From positions 7,268,605-7,332,604 of the forward strand of contig NZ_PTJS01000001.1 in NCBI RefSeq assembly GCF_002941025.1: a stretch of DNA of 64,000 nucleotides. The letters run 5' to 3'. Numbering within the stretch: position 1 is the first letter of the stretch; every line of letters begins with the position of its first letter. The position numbers and the translations under genes are program-made. Shown piece after piece: positions 18,865 through 27,993 of the stretch. The notes below the pieces were generated by a model. That model was given only the letters and a program-made list of their open reading frames with translations, did not search any database and was not told where the DNA came from. The DNA is from Streptomyces sp. QL37 (GTDB taxonomy: Bacteria > Actinomycetota > Actinomycetes > Streptomycetales > Streptomycetaceae).

Positions 18865-19533
18865 ATGCTGAACAAGTACGCGCGTGCATTTTTTACGCGT
18901 GTCCTCACACCGTTCGCCGCTCTGCTGCTCCGCCTAGGGGTCAGCCCCGACGCGGTCACTCTCATCGGTACGGCCGGAGTGATGGCAGGTGCGCTGGTCT
19001 TCTTCCCGATGGGGGAGTTCTTCTGGGGCACGATCGTGATCACGGTGTTCGTCTTCTCCGACCTGGTCGACGGCAACATGGCCCGGCAGGCCGGGATCTC
19101 CAGCCGGTGGGGCGCGTTCCTGGACTCGACGCTCGACCGGGTCGCGGACGGGGCGATCTTCGCCGGGTTCGCGCTCTGGTACGCGGGCAGCGGCGACGAC
19201 AACATGCTGTGCGCGGTCGCGATCTTCTGCCTGGCCAGCGGCCAGGTCGTCTCGTACACGAAGGCGCGCGGCGAGTCGATCGGCCTGCCGGTCGCGGTGA
19301 ACGGACTGGTGGAGCGCGCCGAGCGGCTCGTCATCTCGCTGGTCGCGGCCGGCCTCGCAGGCCTGCACGGCTTCGGGGTGCCGGGAATCCAGATCCTGCT
19401 GCCGATCGCGCTGTGGATCGTCGCCGCCGGCAGCCTGGTGACGCTGATCCAGCGGGTGGTGACCGTGCGCAGGGAGTCGGCCGAGGCCGATGCCGCCGCG
19501 GCCGCCCAGGGCGGGAGCGAGGCCGCGCAGTGA
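18865..19533 (+). CDS. pgsA: Phosphatidylinositol phosphate synthase (CDP-alcohol phosphotransferase)
   Basis: Integral membrane enzyme of 222 aa that joins CDP-diacylglycerol to inositol 1-phosphate. The CDP-alcohol phosphotransferase signature is complete: DLVDGNMAR, then G and D-x3-D (GAFLDSTLD), near residues 66-93. About six helices. ATG follows GGGAAGG. The downstream acyltransferase and PimA start inside its stop region, marking a phosphatidylinositol mannoside operon. The C-terminal 25 residues are Ala/Glu-rich and cytoplasmic. Confidence 0.92.
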   Translation: MLNKYARAFFTRVLTPFAALLLRLGVSPDAVTLIGTAGVMAGALVFFPMGEFFWGTIVITVFVFSDLVDGNMARQAGISSRWGAFLDSTLDRVADGAIFAGFALWYAGSGDDNMLCAVAIFCLASGQVVSYTKARGESIGLPVAVNGLVERAERLVISLVAAGLAGLHGFGVPGIQILLPIALWIVAAGSLVTLIQRVVTVRRESAEADAAAAAQGGSEAAQ

Positions 19534-20453
19534 GCGGCACCGGGTCCGATCTCAAGGGCCGGCTGACCGACGGGCTCTACGGGCTGGGCTGGGGCGCGGT
19601 CAAGAAGCTCCCCGAACCGGCCGCCACCGCGCTCTTCCGCACCCTGGCCGATCAGGTGTGGAAGCGGCGCGGGAAGTCCGTGCTCCGGCTGGAGTCGAAC
19701 CTCGCCCGGGTGGTGCCCGACGCGGACGCCGCCCGGCTGGCCGAGCTGTCGAAGGCCGGCATGCGCTCGTACATGCGCTACTGGATGGAGTCCTTCCGGC
19801 TCCCGACCTGGACCCCGGAGCGGATCAGGGCCTCCATAGAGGTCCGTGACGTCCACCGGCTCACCGAGGGCCTGGAGGCGGGCCGGGGCGTCGTCCTCGC
19901 GCTGCCGCACCTCGGCAACTGGGATCTGGCCGGAGCGTGGGTCACCACGCACCTGAAGGTGCCGTTCACCACGGTCGCCGAGCGGCTCAAGCCCGAGACC
20001 CTCTACGACCGGTTCGTCGACTACCGGCAGGGCCTGGGCATGGAGGTCCTGCCCCACAACGGGGGCGCCGCGTTCGGGGCCCTGGCCCGGCGGCTGCGCG
20101 CCGGCGGGCTGGTCTGCCTCGTGGCCGACCGCGATCTCTCCGCCTCCGGCGTCGAGGTGGACTTCTTCGGCGACACCGCGCGCATGCCCGCCGGCCCCGC
20201 TCTGCTGGCCCAGCAGACCGGTGCGCTGCTGCTGCCCGTGACCCTCTGGTACGACGGCACGCCCGTGATGCGGGCGCAGGTCCACCCGCCCGTCCCGCAA
20301 CCGGAGACAGGTACCCGGGCCGAGAAGACGTCCTCCATGACACAGGCGCTGGCCGATGCCTTCGCCACCGGGATCGCCGAGCATCCGGAGGACTGGCACA
20401 TGCTGCAGCGGCTCTGGCTCTCCGATCTGGAACCCCAGGGGGAAGCTCCGTGA
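19530..20453 (+). CDS. Phosphatidylinositol mannoside acyltransferase
   Basis: LpxL/HtrB-type lysophospholipid acyltransferase of 307 aa, matching the mycobacterial PatA role of acylating PIM. The GTG overlaps the pgsA stop (GTGA). Catalytic-type LPHLGNWD near residues 128-135 replaces HxxxxD of the wider family in the expected form (H...D). Next to PimA in a three-gene overlapping operon. Membrane-associated at the cytoplasmic face. Confidence 0.9.
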   Translation: MSGTGSDLKGRLTDGLYGLGWGAVKKLPEPAATALFRTLADQVWKRRGKSVLRLESNLARVVPDADAARLAELSKAGMRSYMRYWMESFRLPTWTPERIRASIEVRDVHRLTEGLEAGRGVVLALPHLGNWDLAGAWVTTHLKVPFTTVAERLKPETLYDRFVDYRQGLGMEVLPHNGGAAFGALARRLRAGGLVCLVADRDLSASGVEVDFFGDTARMPAGPALLAQQTGALLLPVTLWYDGTPVMRAQVHPPVPQPETGTRAEKTSSMTQALADAFATGIAEHPEDWHMLQRLWLSDLEPQGEAP

Positions 20454-21610
20454 AGATCGGCATCGTCTGCCCGTACTCCTGGGATGTTCCGGGCGGGGTG
20501 CAGTTCCACATCCGCGACCTGGCGGAGCACCTGATCCGCGTCGGCCACGACGTCTCCGTGCTCGCGCCCGCCGACGACGAGACGCCGCTGCCGCCTTACG
20601 TCGTCTCCGCGGGCCGGGCCGTGCCCGTCCCGTACAACGGCTCGGTCGCCCGGCTGAACTTCGGGTTCCTGTCCGCGGCGCGGGTCCGGCGCTGGCTCAA
20701 CGACGGCACCTTCGACGTCATCCACATCCACGAGCCCACCTCGCCCTCGCTCGGCCTGCTCGCCTGCTGGGCGGCGCAGGGGCCGATCGTGGCCACGTTC
20801 CACACGTCCAACCCCCGCTCCAGGGCCATGATCGCGGCGTACCCGATCCTCCAGCCCGCGCTGGAGAAGATCAGCGCGCGGATCGCGGTGAGCGAGTACG
20901 CCCGGCGCACCCTGGTCGAGCACCTCGGCGGCGATGCCGTGGTCATCCCGAACGGCGTCGACGTGGACTTCTTCGCCCGGGCCGAGCCCAAGTCCGGGTG
21001 GCAGGGCGGCACGCTCGGCTTCATAGGGCGCATCGACGAGCCGCGCAAGGGGCTGCCCGTCCTGATGAAGGCGCTGCCCACGATCCTCGCCGCCCGCCCG
21101 GAGACGCGGCTGCTGGTCGCGGGGCGCGGCGACGAGGAGGAGGCGGTCGCCTCGCTGCCCGAGGAGATGCGCTCGCGCGTCGAGTTCCTCGGCATGGTGA
21201 GCGACGAGGACAAGGCGCGGCTGCTGCGCAGCGTCGACGTGTACGTCGCGCCGAACACCGGCGGGGAGAGCTTCGGCATCATCCTGGTCGAGGCCCTGTC
21301 GGCCGGCGCGCCCGTCCTCGCCAGCGACCTGGACGCGTTCGCACAGGTGCTCGACCAGGGGGCCGCCGGCGACCTGTTCGCCAACGAGGACGCCGACGCC
21401 CTCGCCGCGGCCGCGATCCGGCTCCTGGGCGATCCGGAGAGGCGCTCGGGGCTGCGCGAACGGGGCAGCGCGCATGTGCGCCGCTTCGACTGGACGACGG
21501 TCGGCGCGGACATCCTGGCGGTGTACGAGACGGTGACGGACGGGGCGGCGGCCGTGGACACCGACGAACGCACGGGGCTCCGGGCGCGCTTCGGCCTCGC
21601 CCGGGACTGA
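20450..21610 (+). CDS. pimA: Phosphatidylinositol alpha-mannosyltransferase (PimA-like, GT4)
   Basis: GT-B glycosyltransferase of 386 aa, transferring mannose from GDP-mannose to phosphatidylinositol. The GTG overlaps the upstream stop. The N-terminal PGGVQFHI loop, HIHEP and TFHTS motifs, and the GT4 C-terminal E-x7-E region (GGESFGIILVE, about 262-272) are present. The C-terminal 25 residues are variable. A hairpin follows 29 bp downstream. Confidence 0.9.
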   Translation: MKIGIVCPYSWDVPGGVQFHIRDLAEHLIRVGHDVSVLAPADDETPLPPYVVSAGRAVPVPYNGSVARLNFGFLSAARVRRWLNDGTFDVIHIHEPTSPSLGLLACWAAQGPIVATFHTSNPRSRAMIAAYPILQPALEKISARIAVSEYARRTLVEHLGGDAVVIPNGVDVDFFARAEPKSGWQGGTLGFIGRIDEPRKGLPVLMKALPTILAARPETRLLVAGRGDEEEAVASLPEEMRSRVEFLGMVSDEDKARLLRSVDVYVAPNTGGESFGIILVEALSAGAPVLASDLDAFAQVLDQGAAGDLFANEDADALAAAAIRLLGDPERRSGLRERGSAHVRRFDWTTVGADILAVYETVTDGAAAVDTDERTGLRARFGLARD

Positions 21611-21639
21611 GCGGGACGGTCACCGCCCCGGGAACGCAC

Positions 21640-21664
21640 CGGCGGGGCCCGGCGGGCCCCGCCG
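21640..21664 (+). terminator. Hairpin after the PIM operon
   Basis: CGGCGGGGCCC / GGGCCCCGCCG, an 11-bp perfect stem with a 3-nt loop, 29 bp after pimA. There is no U-tract, which is common in Streptomyces terminators. Confidence 0.5.
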
Positions 21665-21682
21665 ACGGTAGCCTTGCCGCCC

Positions 21683-22228
21683 GTGATCGAAATCCTCATC
21701 TGGACCGTCGTCGCGCTCTTCGCGATCGGCCTGTACCTCAGCTGGACCGCCGGGCGGCTCGACCGGCTCCACGCCCGTATCGACGCGGCCCGGGCGGCGC
21801 TCGACGCCCAGCTGCTGCGCCGCGCCTCGGTCACCCAGGAACTGGCCACCGCCGGGGTCCTGGACCCGGCCGCGTCGATCGTGCTGTACGAGGCCGCGCA
21901 TGCGGCACGGCAGGCCGAGGAGGAGCAGCGCGAGGTCGCCGAGAGCGAGCTGAGCACCGCCCTGCGGGCCGTGTTCGGCGAGGCGGCGCAGGTCGAGGCC
22001 GTGAAGGAGTTCCCGGGCGGTGAGGACGCGGCGAAGGAACTGGCCGCCGCCGTGCGTCGCGTGCCGATGGCACGCCGCTTCCACAACGACTCCGTGCGCG
22101 CGGCCCGCGCGCTGCGCAGGCACCGGACCGTACGGCTGTTCCGGCTCGCGGGGCACGCCCCGTTCCCGCTCGCCTTCGAGATGGACGACGAGCCGCCGGT
22201 GGCCCTGGCGGACCGGCCGGGCAGCTGA
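21683..22228 (+). CDS. LemA-like membrane-anchored coiled-coil protein
   Basis: Protein of 181 aa from a GTG at 21683 (a TTG at 21674 is also possible; neither has a strong ribosome binding site). One N-terminal helix (about 2-22) anchors it, followed by long helices with heptad-like character (RLDRLHARIDAARAALDAQ). The C-terminal part with FHNDSVRAAR, then a Phe-Pro-rich turn and FEMDDE, resembles the end of LemA proteins, which have YNxxV and a Pro-Phe motif. Function unknown. Separate from pimA by a hairpin. Confidence 0.65.
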   Translation: MIEILIWTVVALFAIGLYLSWTAGRLDRLHARIDAARAALDAQLLRRASVTQELATAGVLDPAASIVLYEAAHAARQAEEEQREVAESELSTALRAVFGEAAQVEAVKEFPGGEDAAKELAAAVRRVPMARRFHNDSVRAARALRRHRTVRLFRLAGHAPFPLAFEMDDEPPVALADRPGS

Positions 22229-22237
22229 GCGTGGGCT

Positions 22238-22254
22238 GCCCCGGCGGCCGGGGC
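22238..22254 (+). terminator. Small hairpin upstream of pdxS
   Basis: GCCCCGG / CCGGGGC, 7 bp with a 3-nt loop, 9 nt after the LemA-like gene. Weak, listed as a possible terminator. Confidence 0.3.
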
Positions 22255-22389
22255 GGGACCGGCCGGGCGGACCGGAGGCGTGCAGAACGATCCACGGGGT
22301 GTTCATTGGCCCTTGCTGTGGACTGCTCCCGGAGCGTTTGCTCGGGTCTGCACCGTCCAGCGTCTCTCCACCCCCAGTGAGGTCGATCC

Positions 22390-23310
22390 GTGTCCACGCT
22401 TCCCACCACCCCGCAGTCCGCCGAGACCCCGGCCACCGGCACCGCCCGCGTCAAGCGCGGCATGGCCGAGCAGCTCAAGGGCGGCGTGATCATGGACGTC
22501 GTCAACGCCGAGCAGGCGAAGATCGCCGAGGACGCGGGCGCCGTGGCCGTCATGGCGCTGGAGCGGGTGCCCGCCGACATCCGCAAGGACGGCGGAGTGG
22601 CCCGGATGTCGGACCCCAACATGATCGAGGAGATCATCGAGGCCGTCTCCATCCCCGTCATGGCCAAGTCCCGCATCGGCCACTTCGTCGAGGCCCAGGT
22701 GCTCCAGTCCCTGGGCGTCGACTACATCGACGAGTCCGAGGTCCTCACCCCGGCCGACGAGGTCAACCACAGCGACAAGTTCGCCTTCACCACCCCCTTC
22801 GTCTGCGGCGCCACCAACCTGGGTGAGGCCCTGCGCCGTATCGCCGAGGGCGCGGCCATGATCCGCTCGAAGGGCGAGGCCGGCACCGGCAACGTCGTCG
22901 AGGCGGTCCGCCACCTGCGCCAGATCAAGAACGAGATCGCCCGGCTGCGCGGCTTCGACAACAACGAGCTGTACGCCGCCGCCAAGGACCTCCGTGCACC
23001 CTACGAGCTGGTCAAGGAGGTCTCCGAGCTCGGCCGGCTGCCCGTCGTCCTGTTCTCGGCCGGCGGCGTGGCGACCCCGGCGGACGCGGCCCTGATGCGT
23101 CAGCTCGGCGCCGAGGGCGTCTTCGTGGGCTCCGGCATCTTCAAGTCCGGCGACCCGGCCAAGCGCGCCGCCGCCATCGTGAAGGCCACCACCTTCTACG
23201 ACGACCCGAAGATCATCGCGGACGCCTCCCGCAACCTCGGTGAGGCCATGGTCGGCATCAACTGCGACACGCTGCCCGAGGGCGAGCGCTACGCCAACCG
23301 CGGCTGGTAA
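22390..23310 (+). CDS. pdxS: Pyridoxal 5'-phosphate synthase, lyase subunit PdxS
   Basis: TIM-barrel subunit of 306 aa that makes PLP from ribose 5-phosphate, glyceraldehyde 3-phosphate and ammonia supplied by PdxT. Key residues are seen: Asp36 in MDV, Lys93 in MAKSRIGH (first Schiff base), and the second active-site Lys in [10 protein letters not shown]. The N-terminal 20 residues are a Thr/Pro-rich extension. GTG start with GTGAGG upstream. pdxT follows after 6 nt, so the synthase is made as an operon. Confidence 0.97.
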   Translation: MSTLPTTPQSAETPATGTARVKRGMAEQLKGGVIMDVVNAEQAKIAEDAGAVAVMALERVPADIRKDGGVARMSDPNMIEEIIEAVSIPVMAKSRIGHFVEAQVLQSLGVDYIDESEVLTPADEVNHSDKFAFTTPFVCGATNLGEALRRIAEGAAMIRSKGEAGTGNVVEAVRHLRQIKNEIARLRGFDNNELYAAAKDLRAPYELVKEVSELGRLPVVLFSAGGVATPADAALMRQLGAEGVFVGSGIFKSGDPAKRAAAIVKATTFYDDPKIIADASRNLGEAMVGINCDTLPEGERYANRGW

Positions 23311-23316
23311 GCACCG

Positions 23317-23949
23317 ATGACCGACACCCCTGTCATCGGAGTCCTGGCCCTCCAGGGCGACGTACGGGAACACCTGACCGCCCTGGCCTCGGTGGACGCC
23401 GTGGCCAGGCCGGTCAGGCGGCCCGGGGAGCTCGCCGAGGTCGACGGGCTCGTCATCCCCGGTGGCGAGTCCACCACCATGTCCAAGCTGGCCGTCCTCT
23501 TCGGCATGCTGGAACCGCTGCGCGAGCGGGTGGCCGCCGGGATGCCGGTGTACGGCACCTGCGCCGGCATGATCCTCCTCGCCGACAAGATCCTCAACCC
23601 TTCCCCGAGCTCTCGACTCCCTTCGAGCGGGGGAGACCCCATACCCGGCCAGGAGACGGTCGGCGGCATCGACATGATCGTGCGCCGTAACGCTTTCGGG
23701 CGGCAGAACGAGTCCTTCGAGGCGGCCGTCGAGGTCGCCGGGGTGCCCGGCGGGCCCGTCGAGGGCGTCTTCATCCGGGCCCCCTGGGTGGAGTCGGTCG
23801 GCGCCCGCGCGGAGGTCATCGCGGTGCACGGCGGGCACATCGTGGCCGTACGCCAGGGAAACGCCCTCGCCACGTCTTTCCACCCGGAACTGACCGGCGA
23901 CCACCGCGTGCACGCACTCTTCACCGACATGGTGCGCGCCGTGGGCTGA
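23317..23949 (+). CDS. pdxT: Pyridoxal 5'-phosphate synthase, glutaminase subunit PdxT, with an insertion
   Basis: Class I glutaminase of 210 aa feeding ammonia to PdxS. PGGES oxyanion segment (48-52), nucleophile Cys82 in GTCAGM, and FHPE near the C-terminus complete the triad. Residues about 94-111 are an extra Pro/Ser/Gly-rich loop compared with PdxT proteins I remember, where this turn is about 11 residues shorter. The DNA encoding it is palindromic (see the repeat entry). The loop is between conserved blocks and away from the catalytic residues, so activity may be kept. Confidence 0.95.
   Translation: MTDTPVIGVLALQGDVREHLTALASVDAVARPVRRPGELAEVDGLVIPGGESTTMSKLAVLFGMLEPLRERVAAGMPVYGTCAGMILLADKILNPSPSSRLPSSGGDPIPGQETVGGIDMIVRRNAFGRQNESFEAAVEVAGVPGGPVEGVFIRAPWVESVGARAEVIAVHGGHIVAVRQGNALATSFHPELTGDHRVHALFTDMVRAVG
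23600..23642 (+). repeat. Palindromic element inserted in frame in pdxT
   Basis: Approximate limits. TTCCCC-GA-GCTC ... GAGC-GGGGGA can fold to an imperfect hairpin around TCGACTCCCTTC, followed by GACCCCA. It resembles small interspersed palindromes I remember as common in Streptomyces genomes (CGAGCTCTCG...CGAGC...GGGGGACCCC). It keeps the frame and adds about 11 codons to PdxT. No second copy was noticed in this window. Confidence 0.5.
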
Positions 23950-23960
23950 TCCGACCCCGG

Positions 23961-23966
23961 TAGGAT
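23961..23966 (+). promoter_or_regulatory. Possible -10 box for the YebC gene
   Basis: TAGGAT matches the Streptomyces HrdB -10 consensus TAGRRT well, 45 nt before the ATG. The -35 region is not convincing. Confidence 0.3.
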
Positions 23967-24010
23967 CTCTCGCGTTCGGATCGATTTTGGTGACGCGAAG
24001 GAGAAGGCAG

Positions 24011-24763
24011 ATGTCCGGCCACTCTAAATGGGCTACGACGAAGCACAAGAAGGCCGTGATCGACGCCAAGCGCGGCAAGCTCTTCGCGAAGATGATCAAG
24101 AACATCGAGGTCGCGGCCCGCACCGGCGGTGCCGATGTGTCCGGCAACCCGACCCTCTTCGACGCCATCCAGAAGGCCAAGAAGAGCTCGGTCCCGAACA
24201 AGAACATCGACTCGGCGGTCAAGCGCGGTGCCGGTCTCGAGGCCGGCGGCGCCGACTACGAGACGATCATGTACGAGGGCTACGGGCCGAACGGCGTCGC
24301 GGTGCTCATCGAGTGCCTCACCGACAACCGCAACCGTGCCGCGTCCGACGTCCGTGTCGCCATGACCCGCAACGGCGGTTCGATGGCGGACCCGGGCTCG
24401 GTCTCGTACCTGTTCAACCGCAAGGGTGTCGTGATCGTCCCCAAGGGCGAGCTGGGCGAGGACGACGTGCTCGGTGCGGTGCTCGACGCCGGTGCCGAGG
24501 AGGTCAACGACCTCGGTGACACCTTCGAGGTGCTCAGCGAGGCCACCGACATGGTCGCGGTCCGTACCGCGCTGCAGGAAGCCGGCATCGACTACGACTC
24601 GGCCGAGGCCAACTTCGTCCCGACCATGCAGGTCGAGCTCGACGAAGAGGGCGCGCGCAAGATCTTCAAGCTGATCGACGCGCTGGAGGACAGCGACGAC
24701 GTGCAGAACGTCTTCGCCAACTTCGACGTCTCGGACGAGGTCATGGAGAAGGTCGACGCCTGA
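24011..24763 (+). CDS. YebC/PmpR family DNA-binding regulatory protein
   Basis: Protein of 250 aa with the invariant YebC start [13 protein letters not shown] and a three-domain pattern throughout. ATG at 24011 has AAGGAGA upstream; an in-frame start at 23987 is poorer. The family binds DNA or affects translation and in actinomycetes usually sits before ruvCAB, as here. Direct targets are unknown. A 14-bp hairpin separates it from ruvC. Confidence 0.95.
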   Translation: MSGHSKWATTKHKKAVIDAKRGKLFAKMIKNIEVAARTGGADVSGNPTLFDAIQKAKKSSVPNKNIDSAVKRGAGLEAGGADYETIMYEGYGPNGVAVLIECLTDNRNRAASDVRVAMTRNGGSMADPGSVSYLFNRKGVVIVPKGELGEDDVLGAVLDAGAEEVNDLGDTFEVLSEATDMVAVRTALQEAGIDYDSAEANFVPTMQVELDEEGARKIFKLIDALEDSDDVQNVFANFDVSDEVMEKVDA

Positions 24764-24777
24764 GGCGGCGCAACCGG

Positions 24778-24811
24778 GACGGGCCGACGGGACACACCCC
24801 GTCGGCCCGTC
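24778..24811 (+). terminator. Terminator after the YebC gene
   Basis: GACGGGCCGACGGG / CCCGTCGGCCCGTC, a 14-bp perfect stem with a 6-nt ACACAC loop, followed by GCATTGTC. It sits 15 nt after the stop. Confidence 0.75.
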
Positions 24812-24875
24812 GCATTGTCAGCGGGAGCCGATAGCCTGCGGGAACAGATGACCGAGCGGCGGAGGGGGCCCATTC

Positions 24876-25409
24876 ATGCGGGTGTTGGGCGTGGACCCGG
24901 GGCTGACCCGGTGCGGTGTCGGAGTCGTCGAGGGAGTCGCCGGCCGGCCGCTCACCATGGTCGGCGTCGGCGTCGTGCGGACCCCGCCCGACGCCGAGCT
25001 CGGCCACCGGCTCGTCGCCATCGAGCAGGGCATCGAGCGGTGGCTCGACGAACACCGGCCCGAGTTCGTCGCCGTGGAGCGGGTCTTCAGCCAGCACAAC
25101 GTGCGTACGGTCATGGGCACCGCACAGGCCAGCGCGGTCGCCATGCTCTGCGCGTCGCGCCGGGGCATCCCGGTCGCCCTGCACACCCCCAGCGAGGTCA
25201 AGGCCGCCGTCACCGGATCGGGACGGGCCGACAAGGCCCAGGTCGGCGCCATGGTGACCCGGCTGCTGCGGCTCGACGCGCCGCCGAAGCCCGCCGACGC
25301 CGCCGACGCCCTCGCCCTCGCCATCTGCCACATCTGGCGCGCGCCCGCGCAGAACCGACTGCAGCAGGCCGTCGCCGCCCACCGCACGCTGAAAGGCCGT
25401 ACCGCATGA
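24876..25409 (+). CDS. ruvC: Holliday junction resolvase RuvC
   Basis: Endonuclease of 177 aa that cuts Holliday junctions. The four acidic active-site residues are Asp7 (GVDPG), Glu68 (AVERVF), Asp141 and Asp144 (DAADALA). ATG follows GGAGGGGG. Stop overlaps ruvA start (ATGA), so resolvase and branch-migration genes are coupled. Confidence 0.97.
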   Translation: MRVLGVDPGLTRCGVGVVEGVAGRPLTMVGVGVVRTPPDAELGHRLVAIEQGIERWLDEHRPEFVAVERVFSQHNVRTVMGTAQASAVAMLCASRRGIPVALHTPSEVKAAVTGSGRADKAQVGAMVTRLLRLDAPPKPADAADALALAICHIWRAPAQNRLQQAVAAHRTLKGRTA

Positions 25410-26032
25410 TCGCCTTCGTCTCAGGCCCGGTGGCCGCCCTCGCCCCGACCACGGCCGTGATCGAGGTCGGCGGCATCGGCATGGCCGTCCAGTGCACCCC
25501 CGAGACCCTCGCCGGGCTGCGGATCGGCAAGGAGGCCAGACTGGCGACGTCCCTGGTCGTCAGGGAGGACTCGCTCACCCTCTACGGCTTCGCGGACGAC
25601 GACGAGCGGCAGATCTTCGAGCTGCTCCAGACCGCCAGCGGCGTGGGTCCCCGGCTCGCCCAGGCCATGCTCGCCACCCACAGCCCGGACGCCCTGCGCA
25701 TCGCCGTCGCCACCGGTGACGAGAAGGCGCTCACCGCCGTCTCCGGCATCGGGAAGAAGGGCGCCCAGAAGCTCCTCCTCGAGCTCAAGGACCGGCTCGG
25801 CGAACCGGTCGGCGCGCACATCGGGCAGCAGGGCATCGGCACCGCCGTCAGCAGCTCCTGGCGCGACCAGCTGCAGGCCGCCCTGATCGGCCTCGGCTAC
25901 GCCACCCGCGAGGCCGACGAGGCGGTGACCGCGGTGGCGCCGCAGGCCGAGGCCGCGATCGCCGACAGCGGCCAGGCCCCCGTGCCGCAGCTGCTGCGCG
26001 CCGCCCTCCAGACACTCAACCGCGCACGCTGA
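25406..26032 (+). CDS. ruvA: Holliday junction branch migration protein RuvA
   Basis: Junction-binding subunit of 208 aa that tetramerises and recruits RuvB. N-terminal OB domain (1-62), helix-hairpin-helix domain II with [10 protein letters not shown] and [10 protein letters not shown] (about 72-125), and C-terminal RuvB-binding domain from about 150. Starts within the ruvC stop. Confidence 0.97.
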   Translation: MIAFVSGPVAALAPTTAVIEVGGIGMAVQCTPETLAGLRIGKEARLATSLVVREDSLTLYGFADDDERQIFELLQTASGVGPRLAQAMLATHSPDALRIAVATGDEKALTAVSGIGKKGAQKLLLELKDRLGEPVGAHIGQQGIGTAVSSSWRDQLQAALIGLGYATREADEAVTAVAPQAEAAIADSGQAPVPQLLRAALQTLNRAR

Positions 26033-26115
26033 CCCCAGGGGCCGCCACGCGCCCCGTACGCCGGCCGGGACACCGCACGGACCGGTACCGAAACACCCGA
26101 GGCGGGACTGACGAG

Positions 26116-27201
26116 ATGAACTGGGACGAGACCGGGCCCGACACCGGCGACCTCACGGACGAGCGGCTGGACGACCGCCTGGTGGACGCCGGGGCGGACG
26201 GCGAGGACACCGCCGTCGAGGCGGCCCTGCGCCCGAAGGACCTCCACGAATTCGTCGGCCAGGAGACGGTGCGGGAACAGCTCGACCTGGTCCTCAAGGC
26301 GGCCCGCGCCCGGGGAGCCACGGCCGACCACGTCCTGCTCTCCGGCGCCCCCGGCCTGGGCAAGACCACCCTTTCCATGATCATCGCGGCTGAGATGGGC
26401 GCGCCGATCCGGATCACCTCCGGGCCCGCCATCCAGCACGCCGGCGACCTCGCCGCGATCCTGTCCTCGCTCCAGGAGGGCGAGGTCCTCTTCCTCGACG
26501 AGATCCACCGCATGTCGCGGCCGGCCGAGGAGATGCTCTACATGGCGATGGAGGACTTCCGGGTCGACGTCATCGTGGGCAAGGGCCCGGGCGCCACCGC
26601 CATCCCGCTGGAGCTGCCGCCGTTCACCCTCGTAGGCGCCACCACCAGGGCGGGGCTGCTGCCGCCCCCGCTGCGCGACCGCTTCGGTTTCACCGGCCAC
26701 ATGGAGTTCTACGCCCCCACCGAGCTGGAGCGGGTCATCCACCGCTCCGCGGGCCTGCTCGACGTCGCCATAGACACAGCGGGCGCCGCCGAGATCGCCG
26801 GACGCTCCCGGGGAACACCCCGTATCGCCAACCGGCTGCTGCGCCGCGTCCGGGACTACGCCCAGGTCAAGGCCGAGGGACGGATCGACCGGGACATCGC
26901 CGCCGCGGCCCTGCGGGTGTACGAGGTCGACGCCCGGGGGCTCGACCGGCTGGACCGCGCGGTGCTCGGCGCCCTGCTGAAGCTCTTCGGCGGAGGCCCC
27001 GTCGGACTCTCCACCCTCGCCGTGGCCGTCGGCGAGGAGCGTGAGACCGTCGAGGAGGTCGCCGAGCCCTTCCTCGTACGGGAAGGACTGCTCGCGAGGA
27101 CCCCGCGGGGCAGGGTCGCGACCCCCGCGGCGTGGGCGCACCTCGGGCTCGTGCCTCCGCAGCACGGCGCAAAGGGACAACAGGGCCTGTTCGGGGCCTG
27201 A
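26116..27201 (+). CDS. ruvB: Holliday junction branch migration helicase RuvB
   Basis: AAA+ motor of 361 aa. Walker [10 protein letters not shown] (78-86), Walker B FLDEIH (126-131), sensor 1 GATTRAG and the C-terminal winged helix are present. The acidic N-terminal extension of about 35 residues is usual for Streptomyces RuvB. ATG after GGCGGGACTGACGAG; 83 bp separate it from ruvA without an obvious promoter. Confidence 0.97.
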   Translation: MNWDETGPDTGDLTDERLDDRLVDAGADGEDTAVEAALRPKDLHEFVGQETVREQLDLVLKAARARGATADHVLLSGAPGLGKTTLSMIIAAEMGAPIRITSGPAIQHAGDLAAILSSLQEGEVLFLDEIHRMSRPAEEMLYMAMEDFRVDVIVGKGPGATAIPLELPPFTLVGATTRAGLLPPPLRDRFGFTGHMEFYAPTELERVIHRSAGLLDVAIDTAGAAEIAGRSRGTPRIANRLLRRVRDYAQVKAEGRIDRDIAAAALRVYEVDARGLDRLDRAVLGALLKLFGGGPVGLSTLAVAVGEERETVEEVAEPFLVREGLLARTPRGRVATPAAWAHLGLVPPQHGAKGQQGLFGA

Positions 27202-27248
27202 CACAGGACGGGTTGGCCAGCAGGGGAACCACGGTGCCATGCTGGACG

Positions 27249-27278
27249 TTGTTCCAATGATGCGGACTCGCTTAGACT
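27249..27278 (+). promoter_or_regulatory. Probable promoter of yajC-secDF
   Basis: TTGTTC (27249-27254), an 18-nt spacer and TAGACT (27273-27278). The -10 is a good Streptomyces housekeeping match, about 90 nt before yajC. Confidence 0.45.
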
Positions 27279-27369
27279 CCGCCGATGCCGCCCGTTCAGG
27301 TCGGTGTACCCACCCCCGTAGACCAGGCCGCGTGAATCCAGCGTGGTCGTGCGAAGGAAGTTCCGTCCC

Positions 27370-27846
27370 GTGAGTCTCGTGACCCTCCTCCCCTTCATCG
27401 TGCTCATCGGGGCCATGTTCCTGATGACCCGGTCCGCCAAGAAGAAGCAGCAGGCGGCTGCGCAGATGCGCAACGACATGCAGCCCGGTACCGGCGTCCG
27501 GACGATCGGGGGCATGTACGCCACCGTCAAGGAGATTCAGGACGACACGGTTCTCCTCGAGGTCGCGCCCGGCGTCCACGCCGTCTACGCGAAGAACGCC
27601 ATCGGTGCCGTCCTGGACGACGCGGAGTACAACCGCATCGTCCACGGCGACGACGAGCTGGAGGGCGAGGGCACGGTCGTGCCCGACGACGCCTCCTCGC
27701 TCACCGCCGGCGAGTCCTCGGACGACGACGTCGCGAAGATCGACCTGGGCAAGAAGGCCGAGGGCGACGACGCACCGAAGGACACCGAGGCCAAGGGCGC
27801 AGAGGTCAAGGACGCCAAGGCCGACGGCGAGGGCGACGCGAAGTAG
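27370..27846 (+). CDS. yajC: Preprotein translocase subunit YajC
   Basis: Protein of 158 aa with one N-terminal helix (about 3-22), basic KKKQQ patch and the YajC core (about 25-85, GTGVRTIGGMYATV). It joins SecDF at the Sec translocon. The C-terminal 65 residues are a very acidic Asp/Glu/Lys-rich tail. GTG at 27370 with GGAAG upstream is preferred to a GTG at 27343. secD and secF follow. Confidence 0.93.
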   Translation: MSLVTLLPFIVLIGAMFLMTRSAKKKQQAAAQMRNDMQPGTGVRTIGGMYATVKEIQDDTVLLEVAPGVHAVYAKNAIGAVLDDAEYNRIVHGDDELEGEGTVVPDDASSLTAGESSDDDVAKIDLGKKAEGDDAPKDTEAKGAEVKDAKADGEGDAK

Positions 27847-27858
27847 TTCCACGACCCA

Positions 27859-27892
27859 GAGACGCCGGGCACCCGCGGGTGCCCGGCGTCTC
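27859..27892 (+). terminator. 34-bp perfect palindrome between yajC and secD
   Basis: GAGACGCCGGGCACCCG mirrored exactly around 27875/27876, giving a stem of at least 15 bp. It lies 12 nt after yajC and 101 nt before secD. No U-tract. It could terminate part of the transcripts or protect the yajC 3' end. Confidence 0.65.
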
Positions 27893-27993
27893 ACGGGCCG
27901 TGCGGTCTTCTGCGGGGGCGGGTCCCCACAACACTTCGTGGCCGCTCGGGCGCATACCCGGCGCGGGGCGGTTGGACAGGGAGAAACGAAAAG

